NCBI GenBank assembly: GCA_020444275.1 | Contig: JAHLLG010000002.1 | Location: 545,991 to 609,990, forward strand | Source: Bacteroidota bacterium | Lineage (GTDB): Bacteria > Bacteroidota > Bacteroidia > Bacteroidales > UBA12077 | DNA: 64,000 nucleotides | Direction: 5' to 3' | In this document: positions 37,274 through 45,484 of the stretch, in pieces | Layout: every line of letters begins with the position of its first letter | Position numbering within the stretch: the stretch's first letter is position 1 | The notes under the pieces: generated by a model | Told to the model about the DNA's origin: nothing | What the model saw: the letters and a program-made list of their open reading frames with translations, nothing else | Databases searched by the model: none | Program-made: the position numbers and the translations under genes

Positions 37274-39100
37274 ATGAAAAATTTAAGTTTTAAGATTGTA
37301 GTTTTAATTTTAGCTTTTATAGTATTTAATAATATTTTAGTAAATGCACAAAGTGTAGCAGTTACCGATAATGATACTTATACTCCGGATCCGACGGCAA
37401 TGCTCGATGTCATGTCAACTGACAAAGGAATGTTAGTACCGCGTATGACCACAGAAGAACGTTTGGTAATTGGTTTGCCGGGAAAGCCTGCAGTCGGATT
37501 ATTGGTTTACGATACCGATTTTAATAATTTCTTTTACTATAATGGCTTAACATGGATGGCATTACCACAGCAAAATCTGGATATTTTGGGCGGTTTTGAA
37601 GGACCTTTATTTCACGTTGTAAATTCCTATGGAGATACCATTTTTGCGGTATATGACGATGGAGTAGAAATAATTGTACCAACAGGTGTTAAAGGAAAAG
37701 TGGGTGGATTTGCTGTTAGTGGTAGAAGTCCCAATAAAGCAGATCCTGATAAATATATGGTAATCACGCCTGATAGCGCCAGGATATATATAAATGACAC
37801 AACAACCGCGAAAGGTAAAGTTGGTGGTTTTGCTATAAGCGGCAGAAGCCCTAATAAAGGCATAGCAAATGATATACTGTTTGCAACGGTTGATAGTACC
37901 CGAATTTATGTCGATGAATCAGGAACAAAAGGTAAGGTAGGTGGATTTGCTGTTAGTGGCCGTAGTCCTAATAAAGCTACAACAAACAGCTTTTTAAATT
38001 TATCTTCAGAAAATTATTTTATTGGTCACAATAGTGGTTTAAATAATAAAACAGGTAAATTTAATTTCTTTGCTGGTTATAATAGTGGTTATACTAATAT
38101 TACAGGATCAAGAAATATTTTTATTGGCTATGAAAGTGGTTATACCAACAGGGGAGATGAGTTACCTGAAAAGGGAAGCCATAATATTTTTATAGGATTT
38201 CAAGCTGGATATAATAATGCATTAGGATTCAATAATATATTTTTAGGCAACAAATCAGGTTATAATAATTTTGGTGATGAAACTGGAGATAATCCTGAAG
38301 ATGGAAGTTTTAATACATTTATTGGCTACGAAAGTGGTCTCGAAAACCAGATTGGTGGATCCAATACCTTTTTAGGTTACCAAGCTGGACGTGATAATTA
38401 TGAAGGAAATCATAATACTTATTTGGGTAGGTGGGCTGGAGCTGCAAATACTGATGGATCATACAATGTTTTTGTAGGTACCGAAGCTGGGAGAAAAGAA
38501 ATGGGATCGTACAGGCTGTGTATTAATGCAGTAAATGATATAAATTACAGGGTGCCATTAATTTATGGTGAATTTGACAATAGAAATGTGGTAATTGATG
38601 GTGATGCTAATAATAACCCTGGTGGTTTTAAATTAGCTGTAACAGGTATAGTTGGTGCTGATCAGTTTACTAACCTCGATAAAAAAAGCGCTGTAAAAAG
38701 CACTGTAAAAAATATAGATAGCTCACTGGAAAAAATAAAATCTCTCAACGGGATAATTTATACACAATTAAATTCTAAGGGAGAGGAAGTACAAGAAATT
38801 GCAATCGACCCTGCAGCATCAATTCAGGTAATTCCTGAAATTGTTGAAGATCTCGGAACCATGTATGGTATTAAATATTCAAAGTTGACAGTTCTTTTAA
38901 TTGAAGCTATTAAAGAACAACAATCACAAATAGAAGCTTTGCAAAAACAAATACAGTTAAAAGATATAAATCTTGAAAACTCATCTGAATCTTCCGATCA
39001 AATTAACTTGTTAATTGAAGAGAATAACAAGCTAAAGAGCGACATAGCCAAAATCATGGACATGTTACAGACCGATACAGATAATACTAATTTAAAATAA
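37274..39100 (+). CDS. KGKVGGF-repeat fibre protein 8 (type B, degenerate S74-like C-terminus)
   Basis: 608 residues, signal peptide about 1-25 (NILVNAQ). Type B domain (DPTAMLDVMSTDKGMLVPRM ... GLLVYDTDFNNFFYY); three KGKVGGF modules from residue 140; a short stalk at about 246-412 (NIFIGYESGYTNRGDE). The C-terminal 140 residues keep the outline of the S74 region (LEKIKSLNGIIYTQL ... MYGIKYSKLTVLLIEAIKEQQ plus a coiled coil) but lack the S-D-x-R-x-K start and the GFIAQEVE block, so self-cleavage is unlikely while a trimerising role remains possible. Only 5 bases separate it from the downstream giant Ig-domain T9SS gene, a strong sign of co-transcription. Confidence 0.88.
   Translation: MKNLSFKIVVLILAFIVFNNILVNAQSVAVTDNDTYTPDPTAMLDVMSTDKGMLVPRMTTEERLVIGLPGKPAVGLLVYDTDFNNFFYYNGLTWMALPQQNLDILGGFEGPLFHVVNSYGDTIFAVYDDGVEIIVPTGVKGKVGGFAVSGRSPNKADPDKYMVITPDSARIYINDTTTAKGKVGGFAISGRSPNKGIANDILFATVDSTRIYVDESGTKGKVGGFAVSGRSPNKATTNSFLNLSSENYFIGHNSGLNNKTGKFNFFAGYNSGYTNITGSRNIFIGYESGYTNRGDELPEKGSHNIFIGFQAGYNNALGFNNIFLGNKSGYNNFGDETGDNPEDGSFNTFIGYESGLENQIGGSNTFLGYQAGRDNYEGNHNTYLGRWAGAANTDGSYNVFVGTEAGRKEMGSYRLCINAVNDINYRVPLIYGEFDNRNVVIDGDANNNPGGFKLAVTGIVGADQFTNLDKKSAVKSTVKNIDSSLEKIKSLNGIIYTQLNSKGEEVQEIAIDPAASIQVIPEIVEDLGTMYGIKYSKLTVLLIEAIKEQQSQIEALQKQIQLKDINLENSSESSDQINLLIEENNKLKSDIAKIMDMLQTDTDNTNLK
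37691..38035 (+). repeat. Three KGKVGGF modules in fibre protein 8
   Basis: Copies begin at 37691, 37811 and 37928 (spacing 120 and 117). Confidence 0.97.
38010..38510 (+). repeat. NVFIG stalk repeats of fibre protein 8
   Basis: About 9 units; two carry insertions of 8-9 acidic/Gly residues (around 38155 and 38280). Confidence 0.88.
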
Positions 39101-39105
39101 TTCAT

Positions 39106-42100
39106 ATGATCTCATTAGCCCAACACATCAGATCAAAAAGAGCAAAGCATTATATTCTAATGAGTTGCTTGGTACTTATTGTTTCTTATGGTTTTGCACA
39201 AACCGGAGTTATAAACAAAGGTGCCAAAATGGTAGTTAATACTGGCGCTGTTATGAAGATAACGGGCTCCGGAGCTGATTATACCAATGAAGATACCTTA
39301 GGTTTTAACGGAAGAATCGATCTTGATGGAAAAATTATTCTCGAAGGCGATTGGACCAATAACACTACTTCAGACGTTTTTATTAATGCCAATACCGATG
39401 GACTGGTTTTATTTAATGGTTCTTCACAACAAAATATTTTAGGTAGTACAGCAAGTTTGTTCGAAAATGTTGAATTGGATAATACATCAGGTTTAAGTTT
39501 ATCCGTAAATATGGGAATTAAGAATGATTTTAAATTTACCAATGGTTCAGTGCTTTTAAATACAAAGGATGTTTTTATTGGAACCAATGGAACAATATCC
39601 GGAACATTTGGTGCAACCAAAATGTTTGTAGTTAACAATACAGGTACTTTGAAAAAACGTATTGGAGGTATTGGCTCGTTTGTATTCCCTATTGGCGAAA
39701 TTACAGGAACAACAGAGTTTACGCCTGTGAGCTTTAACCTGGCATCTCACTCAGGAGTCAGTGGCACTGCATGGGTAAGTGCACATGTAACAAACATTAA
39801 GCATCCAAGCAATACAAGTCCTTCAGAATTCTTAAATAGATATTGGACATTAAATTCTTCAGGTATAACTTCTCCAAACTATAGCGCAAATTACTATTAT
39901 CAGCAGGCTGATGTGTCGGGCATAGAAAACATTATATATTCAGCTGAGTATGATGGTGCAAATCGAACAGTTCATTCAACGGTTGATGCAACGAATAACA
40001 AATTATCATTTACAGGGATGTCCACATTTGCCGATTACACGGGTGTTGATGGAACTATTCCTACAGTTTCGGTTACTTCATCCGAAGATCCGGGACCTAC
40101 CAATGTTGGTCCGGTGCCTTTTACAGTAACATTTAGCGAGGAAGTAACTGGTTTTGATCACACAGATATTACAGTGGATAATGGAACAGCTAGTACAGTT
40201 TCTACAACAGATGATATCTCTTTCGATTTTACGGTTACACCTGATAAGGATAGCACTGTAACTATTGATATCGCAACGGCAGTTGCACAAGATATAGCAG
40301 GTAATAATAATTCAGCTGCTACAACCTATCGTATAGAATATGATAGTACAAATCCGACCGTTACTATTTCAGGTCCAACTCTACCACAGAATACTGCGTT
40401 TGATGTAACCATAGAATTTAATGAAGAGGTTACGGGTTTTGCAAGTGAAGATATTGCTGTAACTAATGGTGATGTTACGTTTTTTAATGCTATAACTGCT
40501 GGATATGAATATGTTGTAACCATCACACCTTCAGTTACAGATGATATGGTTTATGTGGATATATCAGCTGGTGTTGCAGCAGATTTAGCAGGAAATACCA
40601 ATGAATCCGCAACACAGTATTCTGTTCAATATGATGAAATAGCACCGGGTGTAACATTATCCGGACCAGCAAGTCCAACCAATCAAATTCCATTTACACT
40701 TACAATTGAATTTGATGAAAGTGTTGTTGACTTTGATCTTAGTGATTTAAGTAAAACAAATTGTAATATCGCAGGTTGGACAGAAGTTACAGAAGGCATA
40801 CTGTATACTGTATCAGTAACGCCAACAGTAACCAATGGAACGGTAACTGTTGACCTTGCAGCTGGTAAGGTTCATGATGATGCAGGAAATGCAAATAGCA
40901 ACGTAACAGACTATACTGTTACATACGATGGCGTTTCCCCTGGTGTTGATATAACTACTGCAGCTTCAGATCCAACTAATATTAGTCCATTCGGTATAAC
41001 AATTATATTTGATGAAGAGGTAAATCATTTCCACCTTGAAGATATATCTGTAACCAATGGATCAGCAAGTAATTTCAGTACATCGGATAGTACCGGGTTT
41101 ACAGCAGATATAACACCAACCGGATCAGGTTTGGTAACAATTGATGTTTTGGCAGGAGTTGCTTTCGATAATGCTGGTAATAATAATACAGCAGGACAAC
41201 TAAGTATTACATATGACGAAGATGATCCACTATTGAGTTCTACCTATCCTGTAGATAATGCAACGGATGTAGCACTTACTGATAATCTTCAAATGACATT
41301 CGATGAAGTAGTTAACGAAGGTTCTGGTTCAATTTCTATTCGTCATACGAGCGACGATTCAGAATTCCAGGCAATTAATGTTTCTGAACTTAGTGGTTAT
41401 GGAACAAAGACAATAACTATTAATCCAAACGATTTTACAAGTCAAATAGAATATTATGTTACGGTGCCTTCGGGTGCATTTGTCGATGAGGCAGGTAATC
41501 CATATGTAGGAATAAGTTCAACAACAGCATGGTCATTTACTACTGTCGATGAGAATGTTCCAGTGATTAGTACGATATCTCCTGCTGATGAAACAGAAAA
41601 TGTTTCTGTATCTGCAAATCTTGTAGTTACTTTTAACGAGAGTGTTACTGCAGTATCTGGTAAATATATTAATATTGTGAACGAAACTACATCCGATGTA
41701 GAAGCTATAGAAGCTTCAAATACTACTCTGGTTAATGTTTCAAATGAAGTTGTTACAGTAAACCCAACTGATTTTGATGGAGAAACAACTTATCATGTGT
41801 TAATTGATGCTGGAGCTTTTGAAGATGGAGATACCAATCCATTTGGTGGAATAAGTTCTTCATCTTACTGGAACTTTACAACAGAAGATATCACTGTTCC
41901 TACAGTTAGTGAGTTTGTACCATTTAATGGTGCTACGGATATTGCAATTGATGCTACCCTTCAGATAACCTTTGACGAGAACGTTAGTGCAGGAGCAGGA
42001 TATGTAACCATTAGGGATGTTGCAACTTCATCATCGCACTATTCAGTTGCTGCAAGTACGCTGTCTATAACAGATAACACTGTAACCATTGATCCAACTA

Positions 42101-45100
42101 CTTTTAATGGTGAAACAGAATACTATGTTGAAATAGATGCTGATGCATTCAAAGATGCATCCGATAATTATTATAGCGGTATTACTGGTTCTGGAACATG
42201 GAACTTTACAACTGTTGATAATACAGCACCAACAGTTACAGTTGCATCAAGCGTTTCCAGTCCAACGAATAATTCACCATTTGAAATTACAATTACATTT
42301 AATGAAGCCATGACTGGATTTGGTCTGGGAGGTATCTCGGTACAAAATGGTTCACCATCAAATCTTCAGACTTCTGATGATATGTTGTTTACTACAGATA
42401 TTGTCCCTGATGCAGAGGGTAAAGTTATTATTATAATACCCGATGGCGTTGCAACAGATGCTGCGGGAAATGGTAATGAAGAATCTAACGAACTTATCAT
42501 TGAATATGATAATACTTCACCAACAGTTAGTATATCATCTTCTGAGCCAAATCCAACCGCGTCAAGCTTTGATATTACAATGAGCTTTAGCGAAGGTATA
42601 ACAGGATTAAATATTGGCAATATTACGGTAGGTAATGGTACTGCAAGTAACATTATAGGTTCCGCAAATGGTGCTAGTTGGGATGCTACCATTACACCAT
42701 CCGCAGATGGCAATGTTACAGTTGAAATAGGAGCAGGTGAAGTTGTCGATACAGCCGGAAATGTGAATACTGCTTCAAATCAGTTTACCATTGAGTATGA
42801 TGCTACAGGTCCTGAAGTTGTAGCATTAGATCCAACGAATGGTGAAGATCCGGTTCCTTTCAATACCGATCTACAAATTACATTTAACGAAAATGTAAAT
42901 CTTAATGCAACGTATTATGTTCATATTTATGAGTCTGGAGTTGGATTAGTTGAATCATTCGAAGCAAATACATTAAGTGGCGATGGAACGAATACAATAA
43001 CTATAAATCCATCCGATTTCGAAAGTGAAAAGGCGTACTATGTGGAAATAGATGCACAGGCATTTACAGATGATTTAGGTAATGGTTATTTAGGTATGAG
43101 TTCTGGTGAATGGGAATTTACTATCGAGGATATTACCAAACCAACTGTTGCTAACTTAGACCCAGGAAATGGTACCCAAGATGTAGCCGTAAATGCAACA
43201 TTTGAAATTACATTTAGTGAAGAGGTTGATAAGAATGTAGGTTCAATTATCATAATGAATGATGATGAGAATGTAGAGCATGAAACCATAGATGTTGAAA
43301 CGGGTCCGGTTACTGTTGTTGGAAATGTAGCTACATTCGATCCGGTGAATACCTTTATTGGAGAAACAAATTATTATATATTGGTTGGAGAAAGCACTTT
43401 CCAGGATGTATCTCCTAATCAGAATAATTTTGCGGGTATCACATCTAGTTCGGCATGGACATTTAAAACAATAGATTCAGAGCCACCTGTTATAAGCACT
43501 AAGAGTCCTATGGATAACTCTATTGATGTGGTATTAAATACAAACTTAGTGGCCACATTCAATGAAGATATCAGTATGGGATCGGGAGGTAACATTACTC
43601 TTATGGATGATCAGGGAGTTGTAGAGGTTATGGATGTTGGTTCAGCTAACATCACGATTTCAGGAAATCAGCTAATTATAAATCCTACATATGATCTGCA
43701 AGGATTAACTAATTATTATGTACTGATTGATAACACAGCAATTGAAGACTTATTCAATAATAGTTTTGCCGGTATTTCAAATGCTGATACCTGGAACTTT
43801 ACCACTGTTGATGCTTCTGCGCCTGCTGTAACCAACTTATCACCTGCCGATAACGATAATGGTGTTAATGCAGATGCAAATCTGATTATGACATTTGACA
43901 AAACAGTTGTAAAAACCACGGGTACTATTACTATTATGAACTCAACGGAATCAACTATTCATGAAGAAATTGATGTAACAACATCACAAGTTGATGTAAA
44001 TGGAAATGTAGTAACCATAGAACCTTCGTTCAACTTTACTGATTTTGATGATTACTATGTACTTATTGATAATGGTGCAATACAAGATCTGGATGGTAAC
44101 AGTTATCCGGGAATTTCTGATCCTACGTTATGGAATTTTACAGCGGGTGATTATACTAAACCAACTATAGTGAATTTAACTCCTGCTAATGATGCTGAAA
44201 ATGTTTCGTTAACTGCAAATCTCGAAATCATATTCAGTGAGAATATCTTACCTGGATCAGGTAGTATAGTTATTAAAAATTCCACAACAGGCTCAGCATT
44301 TACAACATTTGATGTTTCTGCAGTAGATATTACAGCAAATGTAGCTACTATGAATCCGGGACCAGACTTTGAAGAAAATTCATCATATCATGTACTGATA
44401 GATGATGGTGCCTTTGTAGATGGGGCAGGAAACCAATTTGCTGGTATTTCTGATAATACAACCTGGAGTTTCACAACGGGAGATTTTACGAATCCTGAAA
44501 TCGTTGAGTTGTCGCCAGAAAACAATGCAAGTAATGTTGCAATAGGTACTGATTTGTATGCAATATTCTCTGAGGAGGTTGTTGCCAATACAGGTTTAAT
44601 TAATATCATGAGTGGAACTGCAACCGCAGAGAGTATCGATGTGCTTTCAGATCAGGTTGAAATTAATGCTGATACCATGTTTATTAAACCAGGATTCTCA
44701 ATGAATGGCGAAACAAGTTATCATGTATTAATTGATAATAATGCATTCCACGATATGGCTGGAAATAGCTTTGCCGGAATAACTGATGAATCCACCTGGA
44801 AATTTACGACCGAAGATGTAACGCAACCGACAGTTACAATCACTTCTACAGAGAGTGGTACTGTAAATGACGATTTTGTGGTTACTATAACATTTAGTGA
44901 AGAAGTAACAGGATTTGAAATATCGGATATTGACGTTACGAATGCAGAACTTTCAGATTTCACAAATATTACGAATGCTAAAGTTTGGACGGTAGTAGTA
45001 TCCCCAATTGAGAATGGTGACGTTTATGTAGATATTGCTGCCGGAGTTGCTCAAGATGCCGCTGGTAATACAAATACTGCTGCTAGTCAGTTTAGTATAA

Positions 45101-45378
45101 TATACGATTCAGGAGTTGGTATTGAAGATGTTATTCCGTTCGATATGAACATATATTCAACAGGAAACAAAGTAATTATTGAATTTATGAATACTGATAA
45201 TTACAAATTAGAAGAAGGAAAGGTTGAAATATATAATCTGGTTGGACAGAAAATTGTAGAGGAAAACCTTTATGACTTAGATAGATTTGAAACAGAGGTA
45301 GAGCACGTTTCACATATCTATGTGGTAAAGGTTACGCTCAACGATTCTGAATACCAAAAACGCGTGTTTGTTGAGTAA
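39106..45378 (+). CDS. Giant Ig-like-repeat surface protein with T9SS sorting domain
   Basis: 2090 residues. A signal peptide lies at about 12-31 (ends YGFAQ). Residues about 32-325 form an N-terminal beta-rich domain (GAKMVVNTGAVMKITGSG ... RYWTLNSSG). Then I count 16 Ig-like domains of two kinds: seven of the P-T-V-(S/T)-(V/I)-x-S type with FTVTFSEEVTGF (domains 1-4, 8, 9, 16) and nine SbsA-like with SP-x-(D/N)-x-x-x-(D/N)-V and W-(N/S/T)-F-T-T (domains 5-7, 10-15). The last about 85 residues (VEIYNLVGQKIVEENLYDL ... KRVFVE) are a type A T9SS sorting domain. The chain could extend over 60 nm as an adhesin. It is the last gene of the type B operon and, unlike the eight fibre proteins, has an evident export and attachment signal. 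Confidence 0.9.
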   Translation: MISLAQHIRSKRAKHYILMSCLVLIVSYGFAQTGVINKGAKMVVNTGAVMKITGSGADYTNEDTLGFNGRIDLDGKIILEGDWTNNTTSDVFINANTDGLVLFNGSSQQNILGSTASLFENVELDNTSGLSLSVNMGIKNDFKFTNGSVLLNTKDVFIGTNGTISGTFGATKMFVVNNTGTLKKRIGGIGSFVFPIGEITGTTEFTPVSFNLASHSGVSGTAWVSAHVTNIKHPSNTSPSEFLNRYWTLNSSGITSPNYSANYYYQQADVSGIENIIYSAEYDGANRTVHSTVDATNNKLSFTGMSTFADYTGVDGTIPTVSVTSSEDPGPTNVGPVPFTVTFSEEVTGFDHTDITVDNGTASTVSTTDDISFDFTVTPDKDSTVTIDIATAVAQDIAGNNNSAATTYRIEYDSTNPTVTISGPTLPQNTAFDVTIEFNEEVTGFASEDIAVTNGDVTFFNAITAGYEYVVTITPSVTDDMVYVDISAGVAADLAGNTNESATQYSVQYDEIAPGVTLSGPASPTNQIPFTLTIEFDESVVDFDLSDLSKTNCNIAGWTEVTEGILYTVSVTPTVTNGTVTVDLAAGKVHDDAGNANSNVTDYTVTYDGVSPGVDITTAASDPTNISPFGITIIFDEEVNHFHLEDISVTNGSASNFSTSDSTGFTADITPTGSGLVTIDVLAGVAFDNAGNNNTAGQLSITYDEDDPLLSSTYPVDNATDVALTDNLQMTFDEVVNEGSGSISIRHTSDDSEFQAINVSELSGYGTKTITINPNDFTSQIEYYVTVPSGAFVDEAGNPYVGISSTTAWSFTTVDENVPVISTISPADETENVSVSANLVVTFNESVTAVSGKYINIVNETTSDVEAIEASNTTLVNVSNEVVTVNPTDFDGETTYHVLIDAGAFEDGDTNPFGGISSSSYWNFTTEDITVPTVSEFVPFNGATDIAIDATLQITFDENVSAGAGYVTIRDVATSSSHYSVAASTLSITDNTVTIDPTTFNGETEYYVEIDADAFKDASDNYYSGITGSGTWNFTTVDNTAPTVTVASSVSSPTNNSPFEITITFNEAMTGFGLGGISVQNGSPSNLQTSDDMLFTTDIVPDAEGKVIIIIPDGVATDAAGNGNEESNELIIEYDNTSPTVSISSSEPNPTASSFDITMSFSEGITGLNIGNITVGNGTASNIIGSANGASWDATITPSADGNVTVEIGAGEVVDTAGNVNTASNQFTIEYDATGPEVVALDPTNGEDPVPFNTDLQITFNENVNLNATYYVHIYESGVGLVESFEANTLSGDGTNTITINPSDFESEKAYYVEIDAQAFTDDLGNGYLGMSSGEWEFTIEDITKPTVANLDPGNGTQDVAVNATFEITFSEEVDKNVGSIIIMNDDENVEHETIDVETGPVTVVGNVATFDPVNTFIGETNYYILVGESTFQDVSPNQNNFAGITSSSAWTFKTIDSEPPVISTKSPMDNSIDVVLNTNLVATFNEDISMGSGGNITLMDDQGVVEVMDVGSANITISGNQLIINPTYDLQGLTNYYVLIDNTAIEDLFNNSFAGISNADTWNFTTVDASAPAVTNLSPADNDNGVNADANLIMTFDKTVVKTTGTITIMNSTESTIHEEIDVTTSQVDVNGNVVTIEPSFNFTDFDDYYVLIDNGAIQDLDGNSYPGISDPTLWNFTAGDYTKPTIVNLTPANDAENVSLTANLEIIFSENILPGSGSIVIKNSTTGSAFTTFDVSAVDITANVATMNPGPDFEENSSYHVLIDDGAFVDGAGNQFAGISDNTTWSFTTGDFTNPEIVELSPENNASNVAIGTDLYAIFSEEVVANTGLINIMSGTATAESIDVLSDQVEINADTMFIKPGFSMNGETSYHVLIDNNAFHDMAGNSFAGITDESTWKFTTEDVTQPTVTITSTESGTVNDDFVVTITFSEEVTGFEISDIDVTNAELSDFTNITNAKVWTVVVSPIENGDVYVDIAAGVAQDAAGNTNTAASQFSIIYDSGVGIEDVIPFDMNIYSTGNKVIIEFMNTDNYKLEEGKVEIYNLVGQKIVEENLYDLDRFETEVEHVSHIYVVKVTLNDSEYQKRVFVE

Positions 45379-45402
45379 TTTTATAAACCTTAAACTTTAA
45401 TG

Positions 45403-45446
45403 AAAAGACAAAGTGCTATTTTTTAGTATTTTGTCTTTTTGTTTTT
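45403..45446 (+). terminator. Strong terminator closing the type B fibre operon
   Basis: A 16-bp stem with two G-T pairs (left arm 45403-45418, right arm 45424-45439), a 5-base loop and a T-rich tail. Confidence 0.9.
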
Positions 45447-45484
45447 TATATTTATATTGTTTTTATGTAGAAAATTAATAAACG

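Noticed and set aside
17988-38035. Regularly spaced 117/120-base repeats resembling a CRISPR or tandem DNA repeat
   Set aside because: The period is coding (multiples of 3), the DNA is highly diverged at synonymous sites, and the repeats lie within open reading frames; it is a protein repeat.
17274-39100. Prophage tail-fibre region
   Set aside because: S74 and tail-like domains are present but there is no capsid, terminase, tail, integrase or lysis gene, and each gene has a Sec signal peptide.
17274-45378. Phase-variable switching by homopolymer tracts or invertible promoters in the fibre locus
   Set aside because: I found no long G/C or dinucleotide tracts at gene starts, no intergenic inverted repeats of recombinase-site type and no recombinase gene.
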